Origin: Saccharibacillus sp. CPCC 101409
Lineage (GTDB): Bacteria; Bacillota; Bacilli; Paenibacillales; Paenibacillaceae
Direction: 5' to 3'
Assembly: GCF_030518235.1 (NCBI RefSeq)
Contig: NZ_JAULSA010000005.1
Location: 186,001 to 250,000, forward strand
Length of the DNA stretch: 64,000 nucleotides
In this document: one piece after another, positions 25,168-34,210 of the stretch
How positions within the stretch are numbered: position 1 is the first letter of the stretch
Layout of the letters: each line of letters starts with the position of its first letter
Made by a program: the position numbers and the translations under genes
Notes under the pieces: model-generated
Databases searched by the model: none
What the model saw: only the letters and a program-made list of their open reading frames with translations
Told to the model about the DNA's origin: nothing

Positions 25168-26658
25168 TTACAGCGTAACCCCGTTTTTGAAAATAGCCAG
25201 TTCCCTAAAATTATTTTTCTCGTTATTCACGAGTTCGCCGCTCGCCACGCGGACGATATAATCGATAAATTCCCGCAGCACTTCGTCTTCGGAGCGGTCT
25301 TCGACCAGCGTGCCCGCATTGAAGTCGATCCAGTGGCGCTTATTTTCGTACAGCGGCGTATTGGTCGACACTTTGACCGTAGGCACAAAGCTGCCGAACG
25401 GCGTCCCCCGGCCCGTCGTGAACAGCACGAACTGGCAGCCCGCGGCGGCCAGCGCCGACGACGCGACCAGATCGTTGCCCGGCGCGCCGAGCAGATTCAA
25501 TCCTTTTTTCTTCAGACGTTCCCCGTACTGAAGCACATCGACCACCGGCGACGTACCGGCTTTTTGCGTGCAGCCGAGCGATTTGTCTTCCAGCGTCGTG
25601 ATGCCGCCCGCTTTGTTGCCCGGAGACGGATTCTCGTACACCGGCTGTTTGTAATCGAGGAAATACTGCTTGAAGTCGTTGATCAGGTTCACCGTTTTCT
25701 CGAATACTTCCTCGCTCGCGGCCCGTTCCATCAGAATCTTCTCGGCGCCGAACATTTCCGGCACTTCGGTCAGCACGGTCGTGCCGCCCTGCGCCGCCAT
25801 ATAGTCGGACAGGCGTCCGAGCAGCGGATTCGCGGTGATGCCGGAGAAGCCGTCGGAACCGCCGCATTTGAGTCCGATCTTGAGTTCGGACAGCGGCACG
25901 TCTTCGCGCGCGTCGCTCTTGGCGGCGGCATGAATTTCGTGCAGCAGCGCGGCGCCGGCTTCGATCTCGTTCGAGACGTCCTGCGACGACAAGAACTTGA
26001 TCCGCTTGTCGTCGTAATCGCCGAGCGTACGCTTGAACTCGGGCAGTGTATTGTTCTCGCAGCCCAGGCTCAGCACCAGCACGCCGCCGGCGTTCGGATG
26101 CTTGACCGCGTCCTGCAGCACGATCCGCGTATTCTCGTGATCGTCGCCGAGCTGCGAACAGCCGTAATTGTGCTTGAGCACCAGAATATTCTCGAACGGC
26201 GCGATATCGCCCGCTTCTTCTTTGAACCGGCTGATGATCAGGTCCGCAACGCCGTTGACGCAGCCAACCGTCGGCACGATCCACAGTTCGTTGCGAATCC
26301 CCGCGTTTCCGTCTTTTCTGCGATAACCTTTGAACGTCCGGTTCTCGAGCCGGTAAGGATTGGCGCTCGATTTGGGATCGTAAGTATAGGTTTCGACGCC
26401 TTTGAGATTGGTTCTGGCGTTATGCGTATGCACATGCGCGCCTTCGGCGATCGATTCCGTGGCGTGTCCGATCGGAAAACCGTACTTCACGATATGCTGT
26501 TCGGGTTCGATCGAAGCAAGCGCGATCTTGTGCCCTCTCGATACCGCTTCGCGCAGCGTGACATCGCGTTCTCCCACTTTCAGCGTTTCCCCGGCGGGCA
26601 GGTCTTTCAGCGCGACGGCCACATTGTCGCCTGCGCTGAGTTTCAGATAGTCTTTCAT
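25168..26658 (-). CDS. uxaA: Altronate dehydratase
   Basis: Converts D-altronate to 2-keto-3-deoxygluconate, the third step of galacturonate catabolism. 496 aa: N-terminal SAF domain (about 1-95, with HNARTNLKG) and a C-terminal catalytic domain with GFKGYRRKDGNAGIRNELWI, a Cys/His-rich metal-binding region (LKHNYGCSQLGDD, LSLGCENN, LKCGGSDGFSGIT) and GRGTPFGSFVPTVKVSTN. Length matches UxaA. Second gene of the uxaB-uxaA unit, 66 bp downstream of uxaB. Confidence 0.96.
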   Translation of the reverse strand: MKDYLKLSAGDNVAVALKDLPAGETLKVGERDVTLREAVSRGHKIALASIEPEQHIVKYGFPIGHATESIAEGAHVHTHNARTNLKGVETYTYDPKSSANPYRLENRTFKGYRRKDGNAGIRNELWIVPTVGCVNGVADLIISRFKEEAGDIAPFENILVLKHNYGCSQLGDDHENTRIVLQDAVKHPNAGGVLVLSLGCENNTLPEFKRTLGDYDDKRIKFLSSQDVSNEIEAGAALLHEIHAAAKSDAREDVPLSELKIGLKCGGSDGFSGITANPLLGRLSDYMAAQGGTTVLTEVPEMFGAEKILMERAASEEVFEKTVNLINDFKQYFLDYKQPVYENPSPGNKAGGITTLEDKSLGCTQKAGTSPVVDVLQYGERLKKKGLNLLGAPGNDLVASSALAAAGCQFVLFTTGRGTPFGSFVPTVKVSTNTPLYENKRHWIDFNAGTLVEDRSEDEVLREFIDYIVRVASGELVNNEKNNFRELAIFKNGVTL

Positions 26659-26724
26659 CGTTGCGGCCTCCTCTATAATCAAACGCTCCCCGGAGCCGGC
26701 AGGCATACCGGCCCCTCACCTCGG

Positions 26725-28203
26725 TTATCTCGATCCGTTTGCCGACGGAGCGGCGATCAGCGAACGAACGGCTTCGCGCATTCCCAGACGCTCGATTCGG
26801 ATCAGGGCGTCCGAAACCGCCTCGGTCAAGCCGCTTACCGCGTTCAAGTCCATTTCCCATACTTCGGTGAATCCGAGTACCGACGCCGTCAGCGCGCGCA
26901 GCTCTTCGTCGCTGCCGCCGCAGGCGCCCCACAGCTGTTCGAAACGTTCCAGGACGAACGCGTCGTCGCTCAGCGGAATGCGTTCTTCGCCCCGGTCGCC
27001 CCGGTAGAAGCGGATCAGCGCTGCCAGCGCAAACGTCAATCTCGGCGGAAGTTCGCCGCGGCGCTGCGCATATTCGAGCAGCGTCGGCAGATCGCGCGTT
27101 TTGAACTTGGACATCGAATTGAGCGAGATGCTGGTCAGATAATGCTGAACGTAAGGATTCGCGAACCGTTCAAGCACGTCTTCGGAGAAGGAACGGCGTT
27201 CTTCTTCCGGCAGATCCAGCATCGGCGCGATCTCTTCGCCGATCAGGCCGCGGACGAACGCGCCGACTTCCGGATGCTCGACCGATTCGCCGACCGTATT
27301 CAGTCCGTACAGATAGGCGACCGGCGTCAGCGCGCTGTGCGCGCCGTTCAGGATGCGAACTTTGCGTGTCCGGTAAGGCGTCATATCGTCGACGATCTTG
27401 ACGTTCAGTCCGGCCAGGTGAGCCGGGAATTCTTCCTTCAGCCACCCCGGACCTTCGATTACCCACAGATGGAACTGTTCTCCGACAACCACGTAATCGT
27501 CGAGATAGCCGAGTTCGGCTGTAATCTCGTCGATCGAATCGGCCGGATAGCCGGTTACGATCCGGTCGACCAGACTGGAGCAGAACGTATTGGCGGTTTC
27601 GATCCACTCCGTGAATCCGGCTTCGAGCTGCCACAGCTCCGCATACTGCAATACGAACTGCTTCAATTTGTCGCCATTGCGGTCGATCAGCTCGCACGGA
27701 ATCACGATCATGCCTTTGGAGGCGTCGCCGCCGAACGCCCGGTAGCGGCGGTACAGGAAAGCCGTCAGTTTGCCGGGGTAGCTCGACTGCGGACGTCCTT
27801 CTTTGGTGTCGGAAGGATCGAACGCGATCCCCGCTTCCGTCGTATTGGATACGACGAAACGAAGTTCCGGCTGCTCGGCCAGCGCGATATACGCTTCATA
27901 ATTCGAATACGGATCGATTCCGCGGCTGACGCATTCGATCAACGAATGTTCTTTTACCGCCCGGCCGTCTTTGATTCCCTGGAGATACAACGTATACAAG
28001 CCGTCTTGTTCGTTGATCCCTTCCGCCCGTCCCGCCGGGAGCGGCTGGAGCATCGCGACGCTGCCGCCGAAGCCGGCTTTCTTGTTCATTTCGTCGATCT
28101 GCCAATCGACGAAAGCCCGCATGAAATTCCCTTCTCCGTATTGGAGCACCTTCTCCGGGTAGCGACTGCCGCGCGTATGGATTCGCTCGTTTAATTTTTC
28201 CAT
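26725..28203 (-). CDS. uxaB: Tagaturonate reductase (altronate oxidoreductase)
   Basis: NAD-dependent mannitol-dehydrogenase-family enzyme that reduces D-tagaturonate to altronate, the second step of galacturonate use. 492 aa; the Rossmann start [22 protein letters not shown] and the active-site block [20 protein letters not shown] are clear, and the length matches UxaB. ATG 28203 has AAAGGAG. Two matching LacI-type operators lie 25-90 bp upstream, so uxaBA has its own controlled promoter. Confidence 0.96.
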   Translation of the reverse strand: MEKLNERIHTRGSRYPEKVLQYGEGNFMRAFVDWQIDEMNKKAGFGGSVAMLQPLPAGRAEGINEQDGLYTLYLQGIKDGRAVKEHSLIECVSRGIDPYSNYEAYIALAEQPELRFVVSNTTEAGIAFDPSDTKEGRPQSSYPGKLTAFLYRRYRAFGGDASKGMIVIPCELIDRNGDKLKQFVLQYAELWQLEAGFTEWIETANTFCSSLVDRIVTGYPADSIDEITAELGYLDDYVVVGEQFHLWVIEGPGWLKEEFPAHLAGLNVKIVDDMTPYRTRKVRILNGAHSALTPVAYLYGLNTVGESVEHPEVGAFVRGLIGEEIAPMLDLPEEERRSFSEDVLERFANPYVQHYLTSISLNSMSKFKTRDLPTLLEYAQRRGELPPRLTFALAALIRFYRGDRGEERIPLSDDAFVLERFEQLWGACGGSDEELRALTASVLGFTEVWEMDLNAVSGLTEAVSDALIRIERLGMREAVRSLIAAPSANGSR

Positions 28204-28228
28204 GATATATTCTCCTTTATGCCGCTTA

Positions 28229-28244
28229 ATGCACACGTTAACAT
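28229..28244. promoter_or_regulatory. LacI-type operator O1 (uxaBA promoter)
   Basis: ATGCACACGTTAACAT matches the window consensus ATGTTNACGTNAACAT at most positions. Located 26 bp upstream of the uxaB start, in a position to block transcription. Confidence 0.75.
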
Positions 28245-28275
28245 ATAGATCATAACAAAATAAACCATCATACTT

Positions 28276-28291
28276 ATGCACACGTGAACAA
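28276..28291. promoter_or_regulatory. LacI-type operator O2 (uxaBA promoter)
   Basis: ATGCACACGTGAACAA, a second copy of the operator 47 bp from O1, upstream of uxaB and just past the end of the LacI gene. Confidence 0.72.
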
Positions 28292-28352
28292 AAAGTTCGA
28301 CAATTTTATTAACGGGCTTCATTCACAGGAGCCGACTTGTGTCGAAGAGCGC

Positions 28353-29357
28353 TCAGCGGCGCTCTTCGACCGATTTCCGTACAATTAACTCGGTATGCAG
28401 CCTTATCGTTTCTTGAGGAGGCGCGATGCCGGTCCGCAGCCATTCGACCAGCGTCTGCGCGCCGCGGCGGCTGATCCGTTCGATCGGGCGCTTGACGGTC
28501 GTAAGCGCCGGATTGGTGTACGAAGAGAATCCGATATCGTCGAATCCGACGATCGAAATATCGTCGGGCACCCGAAGTCCGCGTTCGAATACCGCGTTCA
28601 TCGCCCCGATTGCGGTGTCGTCGTTCGCGCAGAACACAGCCGTCGGCGGCGTATCCAGATCGAGCAGCGCCCGCATCGCCTCGTACCCGCCCTGCGTCGT
28701 ATAGTCGCCGGGCACGATACACTCGCCGTTAATCGGCAGATGGCTTTCGATCATCGCGCGCAGCAGTCCGTCGCGGCGTTCCGCGGCCGACTTGAAGCTT
28801 CGGCGGCCCTCGATCAGGCCGATTCGTTCGTGTCCGCTGTCGATCAGATGGCGGCCGGCCAGATACGCGCCGTCCCGGTCGTCGGACAAAATATTGCAGA
28901 TCCCTTCCGCTTTCACCTCGCGGTTGAGCACGACAAGCGGAATGCCTTTGCTTCGCGCATGATAGATAAACGCGTCGTCGCTGTCGCTCTGGCTCATCAG
29001 CACGATGCCGTCGAATCGCTTGCCGTGGATGGACGAGAAGTCCGTATAATCGTCGATGCCGCGCACGAACAGATTGTAGTTGACGTCGATCACACCGCTG
29101 ACGCCCTTCATCGTATCGGCCAGAAAGCTGGACGAGGTTCCGCTTGCAATACTGGTAAAGAATACGCCGATCGTATGCGATTTTTGCAGAACCAGACTTT
29201 TGGCGTTGTAATTGGGCGTGTAGCTCATCTGGTCCGCGATCTCCATGATCCTGCGCCGGGTCTCTTCTTTTATCAACGGGCTGCCGTTTAGCGCCCGCGA
29301 CACGGTCGTATGCGAGACATTCGCAAGCCGTGCGATATCTTTGATCGTTACCGCCAT
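28353..29357 (-). CDS. LacI-family transcriptional regulator of hexuronate use
   Basis: 334 aa: N-terminal LacI HTH (TIKDIARLANVSHTTVSRALNGSPLIKEETRRRI) followed by a periplasmic-binding-protein-like effector domain (about 60-330). Embedded between the transporter and uxaB genes. The four palindromic CACGTT-centred sites near uxaB and uxaC have the central CG and symmetry expected of LacI proteins, so it is the likely repressor, induced by a hexuronate. ATG 29357 has AAAAGGGG; a GTG at 29375 is less well placed. No operator was seen before its own gene. Confidence 0.9.
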   Translation of the reverse strand: MAVTIKDIARLANVSHTTVSRALNGSPLIKEETRRRIMEIADQMSYTPNYNAKSLVLQKSHTIGVFFTSIASGTSSSFLADTMKGVSGVIDVNYNLFVRGIDDYTDFSSIHGKRFDGIVLMSQSDSDDAFIYHARSKGIPLVVLNREVKAEGICNILSDDRDGAYLAGRHLIDSGHERIGLIEGRRSFKSAAERRDGLLRAMIESHLPINGECIVPGDYTTQGGYEAMRALLDLDTPPTAVFCANDDTAIGAMNAVFERGLRVPDDISIVGFDDIGFSSYTNPALTTVKRPIERISRRGAQTLVEWLRTGIAPPQETIRLHTELIVRKSVEERR

Positions 29358-29511
29358 TGCCGTACCCCTTTTCACGCTCTTTTACTCCGAATCATAGCAT
29401 AAAAAGGGAACGGCGATGAACCGAAGAAGTCGTTGTTCGCGGAATCGTGCGTTTGCGCGCGTCCCGCGCGATCTTCGCGTCTAGTACTTTGTCAACGCTA
29501 AAGGTAAGGCA

Positions 29512-30909
29512 TTATTCGAGATTTTTCTTTTGAAGCTCGATTACGATCGCTTTATGCTTATTGTCATTCAGTTTATACAGCAGTCCCAGCACCAGCATGG
29601 CGATGCACAGCGCGACGGCCGGGTACAGCAGCAGCAGTCCTTTGATCCCGAGCAGCGATTCGGCCGTCTGCGGGACATTCGCCACATAGCCGACCATGCC
29701 GAGTCCGTACGCCGCCATCGTGCCCGCGAGCGCCTGCGCCAGTTTGCGCGAAAAGTTGAACAGCGAGTACGTCGTCGCTTCTTTGCGCTCGCCGCTGTGC
29801 CATTCGCCGTAGTCGATGATATCGGATACGAATGTCCAGGTAATCCCGTTCGGAATACTGATCCCGATAAAAGCGATTGTGGCGAGAATTGTGAATACAT
29901 ACACATTCGTCGGCAGGAAAAAGTTGAACGAATCGGCGATAATGCTGACGCCCATCCCGATCAGGGCCGTTCTTTTTTTGCCGAACTTGGCGACCAGCTT
30001 GGGCAGGAACAATACGCCGATCAGCGAAGCGCCCATAATAATGAAGTTCATCGGAGCCATCAGGTTTTTGTTGCCCAGATTGTACTGCGCGAAATAAGTC
30101 AGCATCGCGGTCTTGATATTGTAAGCGGAAATAGTGAATACGGTCATCAGCACGATCACAAGCAGCGGTACGTTGGTGACGAACGTTTTGGCGATCACCA
30201 CAAGCGAAATCTTTTCTTTGGGCGGCTGCTGAACGACGATCCGCTCCTTGGTATTACGGTAGCAGAAGTAGAACGATACGACGCCGATCAGCGACATGGC
30301 CGCCATGACGACCGCGTAACCGACCCTTTCGTTCGAAAAGCGGGTAATCAGCGGCATGCACACGACGCTTGTGACGAACAGCGCGCCGAGCGAGCCGGAC
30401 TGCCGGAACGACGCGAGCGCCGTTCGTTCGCCGACATCCTGCGTAATCGCCGCCCCCAGCGAACCGTACGGGATATTGGTAAAAGAGTAACAAGCGCCCC
30501 AGATCATATAAGAAGCATACGCATAAATCAGTTTGCCGGCCGGCGAAAGATGCGGCGAGATAAACGTGAATACGGTCAGAACCGCCAGCACCATGCTGCC
30601 GTACAGCATAACCGGTCTGAATTTTCCGTTGGGCCGCGCGTTTTTGCGCGTATCGATAAAGGCTCCGATAATCGGATCGCACAGCGCCGCGAACAGCTTG
30701 CTGGCGAGGAATATGCCCGCTGCCGATTTCGGCGCGATACCGGCTACATCGGTAAAGAATTTAAGCAGATACAGCTGCCCGAGGTCAAACATGAATCCGT
30801 TACCGAAATCGCCCATCCCGTAAGAAATTTTTTCTTTAAGCGTCAGTCCCTGCTTGACGACCTGCTGCGCCTCGACCGGCTGCTGTTTTTTCAATACTCC
30901 CATTCCCAC
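29512..30909 (-). CDS. GPH-family sugar:cation symporter, probable hexuronide transporter
   Basis: 465-aa membrane protein with about 12 transmembrane helices, in the glycoside-pentoside-hexuronide family (YISYGMGDFGNGFMFDLGQLYLLKFFTDVAGI start; DIIDYGEWHSGERKEATTYSLFNFSRKLAQAL motif). By location it probably brings galacturonate, glucuronate or their oligomers into the cell. GTG 30909 lies 9 bp after AGGAG. It follows uxaC on the same strand, beyond a terminator-like hairpin that may lower its expression relative to uxaC. Confidence 0.92.
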   Translation of the reverse strand: MGMGVLKKQQPVEAQQVVKQGLTLKEKISYGMGDFGNGFMFDLGQLYLLKFFTDVAGIAPKSAAGIFLASKLFAALCDPIIGAFIDTRKNARPNGKFRPVMLYGSMVLAVLTVFTFISPHLSPAGKLIYAYASYMIWGACYSFTNIPYGSLGAAITQDVGERTALASFRQSGSLGALFVTSVVCMPLITRFSNERVGYAVVMAAMSLIGVVSFYFCYRNTKERIVVQQPPKEKISLVVIAKTFVTNVPLLVIVLMTVFTISAYNIKTAMLTYFAQYNLGNKNLMAPMNFIIMGASLIGVLFLPKLVAKFGKKRTALIGMGVSIIADSFNFFLPTNVYVFTILATIAFIGISIPNGITWTFVSDIIDYGEWHSGERKEATTYSLFNFSRKLAQALAGTMAAYGLGMVGYVANVPQTAESLLGIKGLLLLYPAVALCIAMLVLGLLYKLNDNKHKAIVIELQKKNLE

Positions 30910-30953
30910 ACTGTCACGCTCCTGTTGTGATTAATTTCACATTTCACTTTTTG

Positions 30954-31002
30954 AAAAAGCACGCCGACTCCCGAAAGTCCCGATCTCCGCACCGGCGTGC
31001 TT
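30954..31002 (-). terminator. Terminator-like hairpin between uxaC and the symporter gene
   Basis: AAGCACGCCG (30957-30966) and CGGCGTGCTT (30993-31002) pair, then a T-run follows on the minus strand. Its place inside a run of related genes suggests partial termination. Confidence 0.75.
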
Positions 31003-31011
31003 GTCGCCGTT

Positions 31012-32433
31012 CTACCGAACGACCGCGGGTTTCGGGAATCCGAAGTAAGCTTCGGCATTCTCGTAGGCGATACCGCGCACGATTCCGCCGACCAGTTCGA
31101 GATCGTTCGGCACTTCGCCGTTCTCGATCCATGAAGCGAGCAGATCGCAAAGTATCCGTCTGAAATATTCGTGACGCGTATAAGACAGGAAGCTGCGCGA
31201 ATCGGTGAGCATGCCGACAAACCGGCTGATCAATCCGACGTTGGACAACGCCTTCATCTGATCCAGCATGCCTTCTTTGTTATCGTTGAACCACCAGGCG
31301 GTGCCGAACTGGATTTTCCCCGCCGTTCCCCCGCCCTGAAAACTGCCGACGATCGCCGCGATCGTGGTATTGTCGTTGGGATTCAGCGAATACAGAATCG
31401 TTTTCGGCAGCGCGTCCTGCCGGTCGAGCGAGTCGAGCAGGCCGACCAGCGGCTTGGCGATCTGCTGGTCGTTCAGCGAGTCGTAGCCCGTGTCCGGACC
31501 CAGCTTGCCGAACATCCGGCTGTTGTTGTTGCGCAGCGCGTTGATATGAAGCTGCATCGTCCAGCCGAGCTCCGCGTACAGCTTGCCGAGGAAGTTCAGG
31601 GTGAACGCTTTGTATTTTTTTTCTTCTTCGAGCGTTGCCCGCTGCCCGCCGGCGACTTTGGCGAAGATCGACGACACTTCTTCCTCCGTCGTTTCCGCGT
31701 ACATCATCACGTCGATCGCGTGGTCCGATACGCGGCCGCCGGCCGAATGGAAAAAGCGGACCCGGTTTTCCAGCGCATCGAGCAGCGTGCCGTAATCCGC
31801 AATGCGGCTTCCGTATACGCCGGCGAGTTTATCGATCCAGTCCATGAACGTATCGCGTCCGATTTCAAGCGCTTTGTCCGGACGGAAGCTCGGCAGCACG
31901 CGGACCTCAAAGTCCGCCAGTTCGCGGATGCTTTTGTGAAATTCGAGCGTATCGACGGGATCGTCGGTCGTGCAGACGACGCGCACATTCGACTTGACGA
32001 TCAGATCGCGCGCCCCGAATCCGCCTCCCGACAGCAGACGGCTCGTTTCTTCCCAGATTTTCGGCGCGGACTGCTCGTTCAGGATATCATGAATACCGAA
32101 GAAGCGCTGAAGTTCGAGATGCGTCCAGTTGTAAAGCGGATTGCCGATCGTCATCGGCACGGTGCGCGCCCAGGCGATAAACTTGTCGTAATCGCTGGCA
32201 TCCCCGGTGATGAAACGTTCGTCCACCCCGTTTGCGCGCATCAGTCTCCATTTGTAATGGTCGCCGTAGAGCCAGGCTTCGGTAATATTCTTGAACGTTT
32301 TGTTCTCCAGGATTTCCTGCGGATTCAAGTGGCAGTGGTAATCGATAATCGGCAGATCTTTTGCATAATCGTTGTAAAGCTTGATAGCGGTTTCACTGTT
32401 CAGCAAAAACGTGTCGTCCATAAAACTTTTCAT
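31012..32433 (-). CDS. uxaC: Glucuronate/galacturonate isomerase
   Basis: Isomerises galacturonate to tagaturonate and glucuronate to fructuronate, the first step of the pathway. 473 aa of the amidohydrolase-like UxaC family: IIDYHCHLNPQEI with metal-binding His residues near the N-terminus, LQLHINALRNNNSRMFGKLGPDTGYDS, and the C-terminal GMLTDSRSFLSYTRHEYFRRILCDL signature. ATG 32433 follows AAGGAAGG. Two operators lie 79 and 178 bp upstream. A fructuronate reductase (uxuB) or mannonate dehydratase (uxuA) is not in the window, so the local genes cover the galacturonate branch only. Confidence 0.97.
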   Translation of the reverse strand: MKSFMDDTFLLNSETAIKLYNDYAKDLPIIDYHCHLNPQEILENKTFKNITEAWLYGDHYKWRLMRANGVDERFITGDASDYDKFIAWARTVPMTIGNPLYNWTHLELQRFFGIHDILNEQSAPKIWEETSRLLSGGGFGARDLIVKSNVRVVCTTDDPVDTLEFHKSIRELADFEVRVLPSFRPDKALEIGRDTFMDWIDKLAGVYGSRIADYGTLLDALENRVRFFHSAGGRVSDHAIDVMMYAETTEEEVSSIFAKVAGGQRATLEEEKKYKAFTLNFLGKLYAELGWTMQLHINALRNNNSRMFGKLGPDTGYDSLNDQQIAKPLVGLLDSLDRQDALPKTILYSLNPNDNTTIAAIVGSFQGGGTAGKIQFGTAWWFNDNKEGMLDQMKALSNVGLISRFVGMLTDSRSFLSYTRHEYFRRILCDLLASWIENGEVPNDLELVGGIVRGIAYENAEAYFGFPKPAVVR

Positions 32434-32511
32434 TCTTGTTCCTTCCTTTCTGTGTGCATGCGGGCGAAAAGCAAGAGTTATCCTCAACATCGAAAATAAA
32501 AACCCGCCTTA

Positions 32512-32527
32512 ATGTTAACGTGAACAA
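32512..32527. promoter_or_regulatory. LacI-type operator O3 (uxaC promoter)
   Basis: ATGTTAACGTGAACAA fits the consensus ATGTTNACGTNAACAT with one mismatch. Lies 79 bp upstream of the uxaC start. Confidence 0.75.
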
Positions 32528-32610
32528 TTTGAGTCGAAACAAGAAATCGCTCGGCTGCTTTTTTACGGAATTATGTATAAATCGCATCCACCGATTAAGT
32601 ATTGTTTTTT

Positions 32611-32626
32611 ATGTTCACGTTAACAT
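32611..32626. promoter_or_regulatory. LacI-type operator O4 (uxaC upstream)
   Basis: ATGTTCACGTTAACAT, the best-conserved copy. 99 bp upstream of O3, a distance compatible with DNA looping. The rest of the 313-bp gap carries the promoters of uxaC (minus) and the YneQ-like gene (plus; TATACT at about 32713). Confidence 0.8.
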
Positions 32627-32746
32627 AACGGCTGAACTCAGTGTAAACCGTTTTCATTTCCCGTACAAGTCCGATTCGGGCGGCATTTGTTACAAAGAGT
32701 TGAACGTCTTTGGTATACTGGTTTCAAGAAAGAAGGTGAAACGGAT

Positions 32747-33058
32747 ATGGCTTTCGGCATCCGCAGAAGCGAGCTGATCCGCTGGAAAGAAGCCGTCGAG
32801 CGGGGCGAGATCGCTTATCTTACGCATTTTTGGCTCGACCCGCGTTTTCCCGGAATGCGTTCCGTGACCAAAGTCGGCTGCTCCGATCTGGGCCGATTGG
32901 CGCGCTGGTGCAGGGACAACGGACTGAACCCCGCTTATATCCACCGCCGCGACCGCTATCCGCATTTCGATCTGCTCGGCCCGAAGCAGGCGGAGATTCT
33001 GAAGCGCGAAGGCCTGCACGACCAGCTCGACCGGTTCGTGGAACGCAAGCGCCTATAA
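32747..33058 (+). CDS. YneQ-like conserved protein
   Basis: 103-aa protein of unknown function resembling Bacillus YneQ (MAFGIRRSELIRWKEAVERGEIAYLTHFW ... VTKVGCSDLGRLARWC ... YPHFDLLG). It is soluble, with conserved His, Cys and Trp residues and no signal peptide or membrane segment. ATG 32747 follows AAAGGTG. The name rests on remembered similarity and not on a search. Confidence 0.75.
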   Translation: MAFGIRRSELIRWKEAVERGEIAYLTHFWLDPRFPGMRSVTKVGCSDLGRLARWCRDNGLNPAYIHRRDRYPHFDLLGPKQAEILKREGLHDQLDRFVERKRL

Positions 33059-33159
33059 CCACATAGGGATTGGATATTGGACGAAGCGGGCCGGCTGCGA
33101 TAAAGTAAACCTCATCACCGGGCCCGTCAAACTCCGCCGGCCTCCGAAGGAAGGTTCTT

Positions 33160-34086
33160 ATGCTGCTGTCCATTTTCGCTACCATGTACCACGTTTTTCT
33201 TCCGCTGTCGTTTCCCGTCGTCGCCGGCATTCTGCTGCGGCGCTTTCGCGGACTCGACACGAAGCCGTTGTCCGTTCTTTCCCTGTATGTGCTGAGCCCG
33301 TCGATCATCTTCAGCACGTTGATCGGCGCGCGCGTATCGGCCAGCGACGTCGGAATCACCGTATCGTTCGGCCTGCTCAACCTGCTTGCGATGTGGGGCG
33401 TTTCGGTGCTGCTCGGGCGGCTGTTGAAACTGGGCGATGCGGAAAAAGCGGGCCTCACGCTCGTTTCTTCGTTTACGAACTGCGTCAATTACGGACTTCC
33501 GCTCGTGCTGCTGGCTTTCGGCCAGGCGGGACTCGACAAAGCGGCCGTCTACGTCGTGATGCAGATCGTGATCGTCAATACGATCGGGGTCTTCTTCGCG
33601 GCCCGCTCGCAGTTCTCGATCAAGCGGGCCGGACTCGCCATGCTCAAGCTGCCCGCGCTTTACGTCGCGGCGCTGGCCGGCGTGCTGCGCCTTGCCGAAG
33701 TGACGCTGCCGCCCTCGGTCCATACCGGCGTCAATCTGCTGTCGGGCGCTTATTCGCCGGTCGTGCTCGTGATCCTGGGCGCGCAGATGATCGGCGCCGC
33801 TCCGGGAGCGTGGCAGCCCAATTTGCAAAAAGCGTTCCGCGCCGGTCTTGCGCTGCGGCTGCTGATCGCGCCGCTGCTGAGCTGGCTGATTCTGCTCGCG
33901 CTCGGCGCGGAACCGCTGCTGCTCGGCGTGCTGCTCGTGCTCGCGTCGATGCCGACCGCGGTCAACGCCGTGATTCTGGCCGAACAATTCGGCGCTTCCC
34001 CCAAATTCGTTTCCCGCTGCATCCTGTGGACGACGATGGCTTCGTTTATCCTGCTGCCTCTGCTGCTGGTGTGGACCAGGACCTGA
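33160..34086 (+). CDS. AEC-family (auxin efflux carrier-like) permease
   Basis: 308 aa with eight to ten transmembrane helices and the family's paired polar motifs (SFTNCVNYGLPLVLLAFGQAGLDKAAVYVVMQI; ASMPTAVNAVILAEQFG). AEC proteins in bacteria move small organic acids such as malate or malonate; the substrate is unknown. ATG 33160 with GGAAGG. Ends at a bidirectional terminator shared with the convergent sensor kinase. Confidence 0.9.
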   Translation: MLLSIFATMYHVFLPLSFPVVAGILLRRFRGLDTKPLSVLSLYVLSPSIIFSTLIGARVSASDVGITVSFGLLNLLAMWGVSVLLGRLLKLGDAEKAGLTLVSSFTNCVNYGLPLVLLAFGQAGLDKAAVYVVMQIVIVNTIGVFFAARSQFSIKRAGLAMLKLPALYVAALAGVLRLAEVTLPPSVHTGVNLLSGAYSPVVLVILGAQMIGAAPGAWQPNLQKAFRAGLALRLLIAPLLSWLILLALGAEPLLLGVLLVLASMPTAVNAVILAEQFGASPKFVSRCILWTTMASFILLPLLLVWTRT

Positions 34087-34095
34087 CCGTTCGCC

Positions 34096-34140
34096 AAAAA
34101 AACTGCAGAACCGCTTCGGCAGCGGTCCTGCAGTTTTTTT
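34096..34140. terminator. Bidirectional terminator between AEC permease and LOV kinase
   Basis: AAAAAACTGCAG...CCGCT-TCGGC-AGCGG...CTGCAGTTTTTTT. A-run and T-run flank the stem, so it works on both strands for the two convergent genes. Confidence 0.92.
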
Positions 34141-34210
34141 GCCGTAGACCGGCGCTTTTCGATAATGTAGATCCCGGAGCTGCCCGGTCCAACCGGACTT
34201 CCGGCCGCCT

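Noticed and set aside
25129-28194. 1021-aa open frame on the plus strand
   Set aside because: Covers uxaA and uxaB on the opposite strand; both have full catalytic motifs, the shadow has none.
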